This document shows, piece after piece, positions 47,501-59,513 of a DNA stretch of 64,000 bases; positions within the stretch are counted from its first letter, which is position 1, and the number at the start of each line of letters is the position of its first letter. The notes below the pieces were generated by a model that was not told the DNA's origin, made no database searches, and saw nothing but the letters and a program-made list of their open reading frames with translations. Both the position numbers and the translations under genes were made by a program. Origin of the DNA: Acanthacorydalis orientalis (taxonomy: Eukaryota > Arthropoda > Insecta > Megaloptera > Corydalidae); NCBI GenBank assembly GCA_034766995.1, contig CM068314.1, positions 30,470,708 through 30,534,707 of the forward strand. Direction: 5' to 3'.

Positions 47501-50365
47501 GTAATGTATAGATAGACGCGTGTTTTTTTTTCTTTTTGCCGGACTTTGATTTGTTCTAATGAACAATGAATCACGGCTTTAAAAAGACATTTTCACGTGA
47601 GCCGTTCTATAATGGAAAATTAATTTTAAACAAACAAACGGTTAGAATTAGTATCGATAGCCGGGTTATCAACACATAAATATGCTTTTTTTAATTCTTT
47701 CAGAATGCTATCGAGCACGAAGGACGTTCAACATTGTATAAATTGTTTTCTTTTTTTTATGAAAATTGATACTTCACTCGAATCTTATTTTTAATTCACA
47801 ACAGAACAGTTAACTAACCGCGTGTCTACGTTTGTCAAATAACACTTTTAGACAATACATTTCAAGCAGGAATATAATAAAAATAAAAGTATATTTAACA
47901 ATTCAATCGTACACACAGTCTACATTTAACATTTGAAATATATTAGTTGTGTTATAAAATGTTACTGGCATTTTTAAAAAAAGAATTTCTTCAACTATTC
48001 ACTCGCGTATTCTTAAATCTTAACGACTAATAAATTATACTTGATACATCTTCGGCATTAAAAACTAGCTAAACATAAAAAAAAAACGATCAATCTTAAC
48101 AACCGACTGTTGTGAATCGATGAAATAGCAATATCGAAACTGACTTTAATCGAATTAGAAAGGTTAATCGACACAGTTGCCATATTTGGATCAACAAGAG
48201 TGTCAGTTGATTTATTTCAAGATGAAAATGATGTTTGTTTTAAATTATGTCTGACGAACTCTACATTCAAGATGCAAAAGTACCCTTTCTTTCAACTTAT
48301 AATTCTTTAGTCTATTTATTTAAAGCCCCTCAAAATACTCTATTAAACTTTAACTATTAGACACATTTATAACTTTAAAAATACACTAATGAATTTCACA
48401 GTGATTATTGGAAAGTTATTTTCAAAAAAAAATACTAATTTAACTCATCCACGAGTCACACCAGGCCTTAAGTATTAATTGGTTTCCTAAATACTAGTCA
48501 CAATTTCATTCTTTGATTTTTTTTTTAAAAAAAAACATTATTTCCTACACGGGCATTGTTTTAAAAAATAACAATAAACCTTATCCACTATATCAGGAAA
48601 CTAAGTATAAAAAATAGATCTAGAAAAGACAATCTGCTGTTTAATTTTCACTCCATTTCTTTTAAGTTTTTTGAGATACGAGTTTACTAAATTATAATTA
48701 CGGGTATATACTCGTAGTTAATAACTAAATAACTCAATATTTACAAATATGAAATGTTTGATATATACTCGTAACTAATTAAGAGATTGGATAGAATTGA
48801 GTTACAATATAGTTTTTGAACTGTTGCTAACTTCAATTTAACAAATAAAAATTTAATTTAAATCACAAACTGCTAAAAAAATTCCCAATAAAAAGGATTT
48901 TTCAATACCTCAGTACTCTAAAGATGTTGGTATCGCCATCAAATTTTGTATAAGCAAGAAATAAAAATAATCATTTGTGAATTTGATACTTCTGTGGTTT
49001 GTGACATGAGATGAAAATTTTTTTTGGAAAAATTGGATAAGATATTCGAAACTTACAAAGTAAAATTAATAAAAAAATAATGAACTAAAACCATAGTATA
49101 AAATTGAATTCATCAATGAATACTTTTATTAGATTTACTTATTTTCGAAATTTGTGGTGTAGAAATAGTATCTAGTGTCTGAAAATGGTATCCAGTACTT
49201 CGTGCCAATACCTGGATATTATGTTACACCCTCCCATTCATCATAAGAGGGGCATATTATTAATATTGATAACAAAGCTCATAAACGTTTGTAAATTTCA
49301 GTTGTTTTCTTTTCTTAATTCTAAAAAAAAATTGACACCGGTAATTACCAGAAAAATCTTTATTTAAGTATGGTAGGAGTATTATATTTTGAACAATCGT
49401 ATGATCGAACGAATTAACAGGGCATTTAAAACATATATTTCAAATTGGCATGCCAAAATGAAATGATTGAGCAACTCGAGTGGAAAAATTCAGATAAAAG
49501 AAACAAATTCAGAAATTTATCTTATACACCTAAATCATTTATGAAGTATCCAGCATTATCGTTATTTAATCAAAGAATAATTTCTACTTCTTTTTATGAG
49601 AAGAATTATCATATATTTGAAATTAAATCAGATAATTACAAAAAGTAGACAGGAAAATTCTTAAATTTCAATCGAAAATTGTACCTACAATGAATTACTT
49701 TCTGCATGTTGAATCTATTGTTTTCATCTGGGAAGAATTTTAAGAACGTATTGAAGAGATAGATCAGTAAAAATAAACTAGTACTTTTTAGAACTTCTAC
49801 CGAATTTGCACTCCTTAGAAGGTAGAGGTACTATTTATACAGATTTTAGAAAAATGTACACAATGGCAAAATGTGACGATCACTATACAGATATTCTAGA
49901 ATATTTCAGACGAATAAAAAGATTTGTATTAACAATTTGTATTTACAACTTACTTCATTCAACATGCATAATATTAATAATTAAATTTAATCGAAAAACT
50001 AAAAAGTTACACAATTAATTGAAACCCATTCTTACAGTTCACTATAATTTAACTTCTTTTTGGCAACTGATTACACGATATGAATTTTTTTCTCGGTGTA
50101 ATAAGATGTAAAAAAGTAGAATACTCTTGTAAATGAACAAACTGTTAACTATTATAAATCATAAGAATAATTTAGAGAAGGAAAAGTAATTCAATCTACT
50201 ATATACGAATAATTTTATATAAAATTTTGCTTTATAGAATCTAGTTTCATATTATTTTTCTTTTTAGTATTCTTATGTTATAAAATTTTAGTGCCTTTTT
50301 TATTTAAAGAATTTAAAAGTAATAAAGTAGTTTTCATAGAAATATAAACTTTTAACAAATATATT

Positions 50366-50416
<51 letters not shown>

Positions 50417-52250
50417 TGAAATCACTGTCGTAATTATGAATATACTAACACAACCAGCATTTCGACTGAATTAATTTCGTTTCCAGGAAATATATCCATT
50501 CATTTTTCGATATCTACCCGTATTTTCTGAACTAATTTGTATTAATAAGCGATTATACTCTATCACCATGAATATGGATTTTATTCATATTACTATAATC
50601 TCTCTTGGTTCAATGAAATATCGATAAAAGGTTATTCTGTTACTCGTTCAAAAACAAAAAAGATAAATATTGGTTTCTGTGCATAAATGATTGTTTTTAT
50701 TCGCCGTGTCAATAGATTAATAATACAAATGTTTCTATAAATAAGACTTTTCGGTTTTTATAATATCTAAATCGAAAAAGTAGTAAATTTGACCTTAATG
50801 TATATAATCCATACAAAATAGTAATTAATCGCTTTTTAAACATCTTACCGGTCATTACTTACTGTTCAATGAATCAAAAAATATGAAATGTTATGAAACA
50901 TATTATTTCAAATCTATCAACCTATCAAAACGCATGTTTATTCACATGAAAACCCAAGGACGACTCATTTGCGGTAATTCTTTGTACACATTTTTTTTGT
51001 GTTATAGTAATTTTTCCGCAAATGCATTACTGATACTGCATTCACGATATGTCGGCTTTTCTAGTGACGCTAATATAGAACAAAAAGCTGATAACACTAT
51101 GAGTTTAACACAGTTACCTCAATTCGAAATATTTTCACATTCACTTGACATATTCAATCGTAATATCTGTCGAATTTATTAAAAAAAAAACTACGCCTTA
51201 ATGTCTGTGATCAAAGCGTTAACTTTACGTATTTCCGGACCTTTAAAAAGAATATTGTCTATATAATTGACGCACCGAATGTTATTTTTGTCTTGTATAT
51301 AATATTTTTTAATTGATTATTAAATATAACCGGTATATACAATGATTAAAGAACTACACGATCTCTAGTATGATGTGTTACATTTAGAGATCTTTTTAAA
51401 TGCATATTTGATTTTAACATATTTCAAAAATCAACAATACTTTTCAAAAACGAATTTTAATTCTTCATTCCACACACTTTTTTCTGATCAAAATGTTCAA
51501 TAGCGGATTACTTATCGTTTTGATAATAACTCACGAGCATTTCGACGATAATACCATCATTGCCAGAGATCAAAGCAGCATAAAAATTAATTTAAAAAGA
51601 TTTTTCTGTACTTGAGTGCTCTTCGAATAATAGAATCGCTATATAAATGTGTATGAGAACATTGTCAAAACGATTAATAGTCAATTATTGAATGTTTTAA
51701 GATAAGAAAAAACTATTTATGATTAAAAAGAATGGAAATTAATTTATAAAAATGATTTAAATACACTGTTACGAACTATAATAGAGAAAATAAATTATAA
51801 ATAAGGATTAATAAATTAAGAATACATTTAAAAAAATCTATCACTCTATAATTTTGACATTATTTCCTTTAGAATGTCCAATTTGATGATTTCCTGTGTA
51901 TTGTGATTGTTAGTCACATTATTTAAATTAACTTAAGTGAATGGTACAGTCGAAATGTATATGTATTCAATTTTATTTAATGTATATCGCAAGATACAAA
52001 TGTAAACTTCACATTAATTGTTTTTCGAATATAATTAAACGTCCATTATTTAAAAAAAAACAATTAAATAATATAATTACGCCACATATATTAGAATATA
52101 GAATATAAACACACAAAAAGTACAACCTCATTAATTAAGAATCTACTTTAATTGTATTTGTATTTGTTCACAGAATATTATAAAAAAAAATAATTGTAAA
52201 CTGAACGGATAAGATCAGTAAACAATTTAAAAATTCTGTAGAACAGAAAA
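47500..52250. other. AT-rich non-coding stretch
   Basis: Only the array at 50369 stands out. Frames at 49445, 49806 and 50883-51182 (99 codons) show no motif and have AT-driven composition. Confidence 0.65.
50369..50413. repeat. (AT)n microsatellite
   Basis: About 22 units. Confidence 0.95.
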
Positions 52251-52259
52251 AACATAACG

Positions 52260-52620
52260 AACAACACGAGTGCTACTGTTCTGTTGACATACAGAAATTC
52301 TGTTAGTTTCTGATCGTACTGTATGCACGGTCCGTTCGTACCACATTCTTTACAACCAGTGATATCGGACTACGTCGAAAAAAACACTGTAATTGTTTGC
52401 GAAATACATGAAAGCGATTCAAACATATCAATCGGACGTACGATTCGAACGAAGGCCGCGGTGTTTTCGTACGCTGTTTAGGGCCCGCAGTAATAAAACG
52501 TTAACAAGATATGCGTGTACTTTTAATGTGTATATATATATATATATACATCGATGTAGATTCGACAATTTAGGTCAATAAGCAAGAGTGGATTTCAGTA
52601 TGGCGATACGTATGCACGCA
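52260..52620. other. GC-richer CpG-bearing island, unknown function
   Basis: CpGs are frequent (CGGTCCGTTCGTACC, CGGACGTACGATTCGAACG, GGCCGCGGTG). A 62-codon frame from 52393 reads RFERRPRCFRTLFRARSNKT and runs into a short TA array. No family is recognised and no splice-site pair stands out. Confidence 0.35.
52531..52550. repeat. short (TA)n
   Basis: About nine units within the GC-richer island. Confidence 0.85.
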
Positions 52621-55600
52621 TGAATATTATCGAATACTAAATTTGGAAGTATTACACTTGCAATGTAAACATGAACGTACATACTATATGTGTATATATG
52701 TATTTCACATACTGAAATGGAAAATTAGTAACCGTACTTGGATAAAGAATAATCAATGCGGATAATTCATACACAAAATATACTCAGAAATAGCAACAAA
52801 CTTTACATTACGTCTTCAGAATTTAATATGGTTTTTCTAACTTCAATTTAAAATCAATATGCATCGATTACAACGTTCAATAAACACTTTTTCACATGAA
52901 AATTTCCTGACATTTTTCATATATTTGGTATACACTATTTAAAAATAAAGTAAGAATTTATGTATCAACTAATCTATTTCTATAACTGATACCCTAAACA
53001 CGATTAGTATTACTGGCATGTTTTTGTAGTCACACCTTCAGTCATAATTTTCCATGTCTGGTAAGTTAATTCAAAATTTGTTTGTTTGCAAGACACAACA
53101 TGTTGATACGTCATAACGCATTTAGAAAGACACTGAGTCACAGTCACATCTGTGTCTTCCGTCATTTGAGGTGAACTTCATATAATGTGTATCACGTTTT
53201 GTTTTAACGTTTAACAGTTTTCCATTTTCTGAAAATACTATTTCTTGTTTACCTTTTTAAATGTTATATGCTACTAACCACCAACTGCATCAAAATTTCT
53301 CAAACATAAAAAAATGCCATTTAAATTATTAATCTTATGGCTCTAATTTCAAATTTAACGAACAAAAATTTCAAACACAGACATCAAAATACCGAGAACG
53401 CGGTTTATTCGTTCGAAAAATAAATCAGAAGAGCTAAATTCGATGAAGAAATATAGATAAACTCTCTGAAATAAGAAAATCATGAATGATGTACATTCAG
53501 AAGACTTGTCAAATGAAGTAGGAAAAGCTGTATGGCAATCACTGAAAAACGTTACAAAATACTTTTTGAAGAATTAGAAAGTAGAAAATTACTAATAGAT
53601 AATAAATAGTTTTATAAAAGTCTACAATTTAGAATGCAATATATCACTCAAAATACATTTTTTAGATTTAAATTTGAACTTTTTTCCTGTTAATCTAAGT
53701 ATGATCAGGGACGAACACAAAGATATGTCCACCGTGAATAATGGGTACGCAGGAAAATAAACTCACTACATTTTAATTAATATAAAACTATATATAATAA
53801 CCTGAAATAATATTTTTCAAATGTAAAACTGTGATTAATTTACATTGGGCAATTGAAAAATCAATCTATTTTTGAATTGAACATAAAAATTATATACAAA
53901 ATATCTAATTATTAATTTGAAACAACTAATATAGATTCTACAAAAGAAAAATTACAAATTATAAAAACAAATTCAATTATCACACGGTAACATTTTTTAA
54001 ATAATTTTTAATTAAAATCGACACTTCCTCTGTTATCAGTAATAATATAAAATAATAAAAACGTATTGTACAAATAAACATCTATTTAAACGATAAAAAT
54101 CAATATTAAAATGTCTTAAACAAATATAAATAATTTCTAATTACACGTTCGTACTTTTTGCCAAATAAATATTATATCTAATCTATTAATTATTTTCAGA
54201 ATTGTGTATATCAGTTAACAAATTATTTATTTACCTTTATAATACTTTACAGCAATCATCTTTAATTATACAAAAAAACGTCATATTTTTCCCTCTATCA
54301 ATAAATTTAATTAACTAGTAGCAATTTACAAACAAATTCGTTCTAAAGAATCCATTTACTTCTGCTAATTGCATTTATAATATACACAAGTAAGAGATGA
54401 ATAAAACCAAAAAAATTAGACAAAAAATTCGCTTAAAATCGATATAGCAGTAACGACTAAAACCAGAAGCAGAAATTGAGGTGTTTGTTTTAGAATTTCT
54501 GGTTTATCACACTGAAATCGGTACAAATCTGTACATTATATTACATAGTAAACAAAGATAAATAATCGTTTTCAAATATAAAATATATCTTTTGTTTTTG
54601 TCTAGTCCAACAAGGTTTCATATAAACAAACTACGGGTTAATTTGAAAGTTAATCCCTACTTTATTTTACGTTTACCACATCTGTAGACCACTTGGTTTC
54701 GAAATTATTCAAAGAAGATGAATGTCTTTTTTAATAGAGATATTTTTTTTAATATTCTTCTTTTCAGCTAATTATATGTATTTTTTTACACACTTTTTAC
54801 AATACTTTTTACGGATTGCTTTAATAAGAAACGATATTTTGTCAAAACAATGCGAAGCATAGTGTGTAACTTTTAATAAAAACTAGACGTTATTTCTTAT
54901 TTTGAAAATAAAAGAATTATTTCTTTTAAAAACTGTTTAATAATTTTATAATAAAAAACATGAACTATCTGTGTTCATTTTATCATTAATAAATTATTTT
55001 TATGAAAACTTCATTTCGTTTTCTACATTATCTAAGGAAATGTTAAATAATATTCGACAAATAATTTTTATTTATTTAATTCCTTTTTGATTTTATACAG
55101 AATTCTACTAAAAAATAGAATAAAAAGTCCTTTTTAAAGTAAATAAATAAGCAGATCTTTTTAAATTCTTATTGAAGTAAAAATATTTAAGATTATATAC
55201 AGGAAGAAAACCAATTCTACAAATCTAAACAGAGTCAGAAGTCAACCACACTCCAAAAACATTATTCATTACTAACAATAATTAATTTTATATATAATTA
55301 AATATTTATATGATTATTAAACAATTGGTTTTACTAACAATCAAGAACTTGACATATGTGTACAAACCGATTTGTCTGCACATATTTTTAGATTTAACAA
55401 AATTTCAAAAATCGCAGTACCCTTCAGAATGAACATTTTAATCAATTTTTTTACTATATTAAGAGAATTTCTTGAACACATTAAATAATTTCCACGCATT
55501 TCATAATCAATAGTCTGCAATTAAAATGTATTTGTTTGTAATTATATCTCACTGTATTGCAATTATTCGTTTACTTTTTTGAATATTTGAACTGGAATTT

Positions 55601-56040
55601 ATTTAAATTATATTTAAATGATTTGAAAAAATGTATATTTTTATCATAAGTATGTTTTAAAAATTTAGCATAATTAGACCAAAGAAAAATGTATCGCTTG
55701 ATAAGGGAGTGAAAAATGGTTAGAAAAAATACGTATATTTCAATTTTTTCTTAGTAAATTAATGTACGTAGAGTACATAAAATCTAATAAAAATCACAAT
55801 ATGCAAAAACAATTTAGAGTATCAATGGGTTGAATTAAACTATGACCTTTTATAAAATCAAAAAAAAAATCGTTATAAAAATTAAATTTATTTCTTTAAC
55901 CTACTTCTGTCAACGTTGATCATCTGATTAACTATTTGCTTAGTTGAAATTCGCATATTTTGGATTCTGATTTATAGATTTATTTTGTTTAAAGCAGAAA
56001 ATACATTAATATTAAATATTTACTGAATATATTTATCTAG
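52620..56040. other. AT-rich non-coding stretch
   Basis: Nothing recognisable except a small hairpin at about 55353-55386 (TATGTGTACAAA against TTTGTCTGCACATA). Confidence 0.65.
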
Positions 56041-56051
56041 TATTTATGCAT

Positions 56052-56078
56052 ATGTATATATATATATATATATATATA
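56052..56078. repeat. (TA)n microsatellite
   Basis: About 13 units. Confidence 0.93.
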
Positions 56079-56079
56079 A

Positions 56080-56425
56080 TGTATGTATGTGAACGTTGTA
56101 ATACTATAGCATGAATGCATATACACGCTTTGCTTTATCCGTGTGATTGGGTCACCAAAGCAATACGACCGACTGACCTCAATTTCACTTAAATTACAGC
56201 CGACCAGAGGAAACTAAAGTAGTATATTATTGTGTTCAGTACATGAATGATTCAATTGACATCTACAGTCGGTTTATTCAATATCTGCAAATAAAATAGC
56301 TTAGATATTCTACACTTGGTATTTTTTTTTCTATTTTAGCGCACGTGTTGGAAAACACCGGCATTACAGACTAATTATCTATTCAGTTGGACCGGACGTG
56401 TCTGATATTTGCCTGTTGCATATGT
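56080..56425. other. GC-richer block between two TA arrays
   Basis: Less AT-rich than the surroundings, with GATTGGGTCACC, CGACCGACTGACC, GCACGTGTTGG (a CACGTG E-box at about 56342) and TTGGACCGGACG. No open frame of note. Possible regulatory or conserved non-coding DNA. Confidence 0.3.
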
Positions 56426-56428
56426 AGT

Positions 56429-56430
<2 letters not shown>

Positions 56431-56489
<59 letters not shown>

Positions 56490-56505
56490 CTATGTATGTA
56501 TATAT
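56431..56505. repeat. (TA)n microsatellite with a GTATC/TGTA tail
   Basis: About 27 pure units, then GTATCTATGTATGTATATA. Confidence 0.95.
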
Positions 56506-56519
56506 AAATACATAGAACA

Positions 56520-57830
56520 AAAATTAGACTAGAAATTATGAAACCAGTAATAGAATAAAATAAGAGTAAAACCTCAGTAATACAAACTCACTAATTCAGA
56601 TAAGAACATTTTCATCAAGGATTAATAAATAGTCATATTAATTCTCTAATATTTAAGTTTGATGACAAGATGAGAGTTTATAGGAGATGTAGACATCCAT
56701 TTTAATACAAATTTAATAATTCAACAAGTGCTGCTTTTCAGTTTAGTTGACTGATCTTTAAAAATCAAAAGTAAAAGTAAAAAAAATGATAAGCTATTTT
56801 GTTTTTTAATTACAGTTCCTTAACTGACGGAGATCCATGGATGCAAGAATGACAGCAAGTATTTGCTTCTATCCCAGGCACATTTAATTGCATGACTATT
56901 TCCACAGGAATAGTCATACAATAGTAAGAATAGTTTATTTTGGGATTCAATAATAGAATATATCCGCACTTCATCGACAAACGGTTCCAAAAAGTATAAA
57001 TTTTAATTGAGGTCTGCACACTACTAGTATTAAATAATCGATGATACATAGAACAGAAATAACACAGAAAAATCTAAAACAATAGAGTAAGATTTTAAAT
57101 TTATGTACTGTTATGAAACCAAAAAATGGTTCTTCAAAATTTAAGTTCAAGATTTTATCTTATTTGGAAATAAAAGTGTTTAATCATTGAATTCTACATT
57201 CTCTTAGGTATTAACATGAAACTGCTGTTGAATGATAAAAATATTCAGTGACTGGCCAATGTAGAGAAATTAGAGAAGCCCAGATCAAGAATAAACAAGG
57301 ATGAGAGATGAATAGAATAGATAGGAATACAGTCGTAATTTAAAAATATGACAAGAATAAAGAATTTGTAATGAAAGTAGGCTGTTGGTTGCAAAAAGAA
57401 AACGACGAATGGACAACAGAAAGTTATGACTAAGGAGGAAGATATATAAAAATATTATGAAAGAAACTAATAAAGAAGTAGGATAATAGTAACTAAAAAA
57501 TAATATGGTGAAAAAAAGGTATTTTATACAGCATCGGATATAGACATATAAAGAAAATATAACAATCGTAAATTAAAACTATAAACGCATTTCTTAAAAT
57601 TATAAAAAAAAAACATCAAATATGTCCAACATTACATAACTGTTAAAGTTATTAGAAAATTAAACAAACTAAATTAAACATACTTAATTATCAAAATATT
57701 TTTTTTACATTTTAGCACTTCGCGTGCGCATTACACTTGTTAATTACAAAAACAAATTATTTTGGTATAACCATTAATTCGTTCGTAAATGAATACTGTT
57801 TAACGATTTTAATTATTTGACAACTAAACA
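56520..57830. other. AT-rich non-coding stretch
   Basis: A minus-strand frame at 56810-57049 (79 codons) ends VPGIEANTCCHSCIHGSPSV and has more balanced composition than most. No family is recognised, so no gene is called. Confidence 0.55.
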
Positions 57831-57834
57831 AAAA

Positions 57835-58010
57835 CACACGCATCAATACAATGATAGTAGTGCGGACAAGTGGGGCACGGGGTCGACGACCGGACTGATA
57901 ACAGCTGAGCACCACATATACTCATAAACGTATACAATCAGCTGACAACATTATAGTACAAATGTAGCTGATAACGTTTGATTATATGATTATTGAAATG
58001 TGGCCTCACC
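57835..58010. promoter_or_regulatory. GC-richer patch with paired CAGCTG E-boxes
   Basis: GGGGCACGGGGTCGACGACCGG is followed by two CAGCTG hexamers (57902-57907 and 57939-57944) and a third, imperfect TAGCTGATAACG copy near 57965. CAGCTG is the binding motif of many bHLH dimers. A cluster at a spacing of about 37 and 26 bp could be an enhancer; this is motif evidence only. Confidence 0.3.
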
Positions 58011-58019
58011 TAAATGTGT

Positions 58020-58022
<3 letters not shown>

Positions 58023-58072
<50 letters not shown>
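58023..58072. repeat. (AT)n microsatellite
   Basis: About 24 units. Confidence 0.95.
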
Positions 58073-58074
<2 letters not shown>

Positions 58075-58573
58075 ATAATTTACTGATACCAAACAAAACA
58101 CTCATTCAAAAATTGGAACCTACAAATATTTAGAAAAGTTTATTAATTAGTTTCTGTATAAAATATAATACGTTTGTCCCCTTCATAATTTGACGTTTCG
58201 ATAATTTATTATAATAAACTATTTCATATTGTTGTTGAGAAATTATAAATTGGAGTCTGACTGTAAATTAATGTTTCTATAATATATTGGCACAATCCTC
58301 TCAAATAAATTAACACTACTCAACAACAAATAGTTAATCTCTTTTCTCAAACCACTATCATTTTCATACTTTCAATGCCACACAGGGCGCAATATATGGT
58401 CTCATGTACACTTGTTTCCAACCACTATTGTGCGAATCATATTAAATATATTGTAAATAAAAGCAAAATACAAAACTGAACCGAAAATAACTCTTCTTGA
58501 ATACTCGTTGACATTGATTAACAAAGGAGTACTATACGAAACTTGAAACATATAAATATATATATATATACAC

Positions 58574-59236
58574 GTGGGTTGTATGATAAGTTTGGTAAAA
58601 TTCTATGATGTGGCGGCATCATTCAATTGGTAATGTCACAGCTATCAAGTGTCATTTTTCAAACTAGTATACGTGAAATTTCATCCAAAAGCGATCAGAT
58701 GTTTGAAGCGAGCATGTAGAAGTTGTCGCAAAAATGGAAAAGAACGAGCAGGCCTTTTTGCATCGATTCATCGCCGTGGATGAAACATGGATCCACCACT
58801 ACACATCTGAGACGAAGCAGCAGTCAAAGCAGTGACGAATAACTGGTGAAAGTGCGTCGAAGAAAGTGAAGACCGTTTCGTCGGCTAGGAAGGTGATGAC
58901 CACTGTATTTTGGGATTCACAAGGAATCATCGTAATCGACTACGAAGGGAAAAACGATAATAGCAGCCTTTTATGCAACATTATTGGATCGTTCGAAAGA
59001 ACAGCTGGAACAAAAACGGCCAAGATTGGCTCACAAAAAAATGCTCTTTTACCAGAGCAACGCGCTGCCCCACAAATCGACTGTTACAATGGTAAAATTG
59101 CACGAATCAGACTTCGAATTGATTCCTCATTCACTCCATTCTCCGGACTTGGCTCCGTGCGACTTCTTCCTCTTCCCAAACTTGAAACTTTGGCTCGGTG
59201 GGAAGAAATTCTCGTCGAAAGAGGATCTCATCGTCA

Positions 59237-59238
<2 letters not shown>
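58574..59238 (+). mobile_element. Deleted mariner element (family C), 3' end replaced by a TA array
   Basis: The left end GTGGGTTGTATGATAAGTTT is a mariner-type terminal repeat, followed by a leader of about 160 bp ending AAAAATGG. The transposase starts MEKNE and then jumps directly to the region of the first catalytic Asp, so about 150 N-terminal residues are deleted. Coding similarity goes on to FSSKEDLIVS and stops exactly where a 51-bp TA array begins. Beyond the array no C-terminus or right terminal repeat is found. It differs from families A and B in terminal repeat and protein, so at least three mariner lineages have inserted in this window. Confidence 0.85.
58734..59238 (+). pseudogene. 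Mariner transposase fragment (family C), frameshifted
   Basis: After the start at 58734 comes QAFLHRFIAVDETWIHHYTS, with the first catalytic Asp in V-D-E-T-W. A stop follows at 58833-58835 where the family has Trp after KQ (TGG became TGA). The same frame resumes with VKTVSSARKVMTTVFWDSQG and IIVIDY. A frameshift near 58945-58985 then switches to RSKEQLEQKRPRLAHKKMLF, YQSNALPHKS (the HQDNAPAH motif with the catalytic Asp changed to Ser) and SPDLAPCDFFLFPNLKLWLG with the last Asp intact. The pattern fits the mauritiana/mellifera-like branch (WIHHYT, DFFLFP). Inactive because of stop, shift, lost Asp and deletions. The other plus frame (58866-59357) is a shadow beyond the shift. Confidence 0.85.

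Positions 59239-59288
<50 letters not shown>
59238..59288. repeat. (AT)n microsatellite at a transposase breakpoint
   Basis: About 25 units, starting directly after the codons for DLIVS of the family C transposase. Confidence 0.95.
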
Positions 59289-59292
<4 letters not shown>

Positions 59293-59474
59293 GAATGTTA
59301 ATGAGACTTTTCTTTCGAAATATGTATTTATGTTTATTCAGACTGATTAACAAATAACCTATGGACAGAAAGCTAAAAACACACATTTGGGTTTCCCTTT
59401 CAATTCAGACCTAAATACTAACTTCTCTTAAAACTTAAACTTTTAATTATTGCTAACAAAATATGAAAAATGTA

Positions 59475-59478
<4 letters not shown>

Positions 59479-59510
<32 letters not shown>
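59479..59510. repeat. (AT)n microsatellite
   Basis: About 15 units. Confidence 0.95.

Positions 59511-59513
<3 letters not shown>

Noticed and set aside
50883..51182. 99-codon plus-strand frame
   Set aside because: Length is within chance for six frames of 64 kb, and there is no motif.
56810..57049. 79-codon minus-strand frame with a Cys-rich end (TCCHSCIHG)
   Set aside because: Balanced composition made it a candidate exon, but no family or convincing splice signals could be named.
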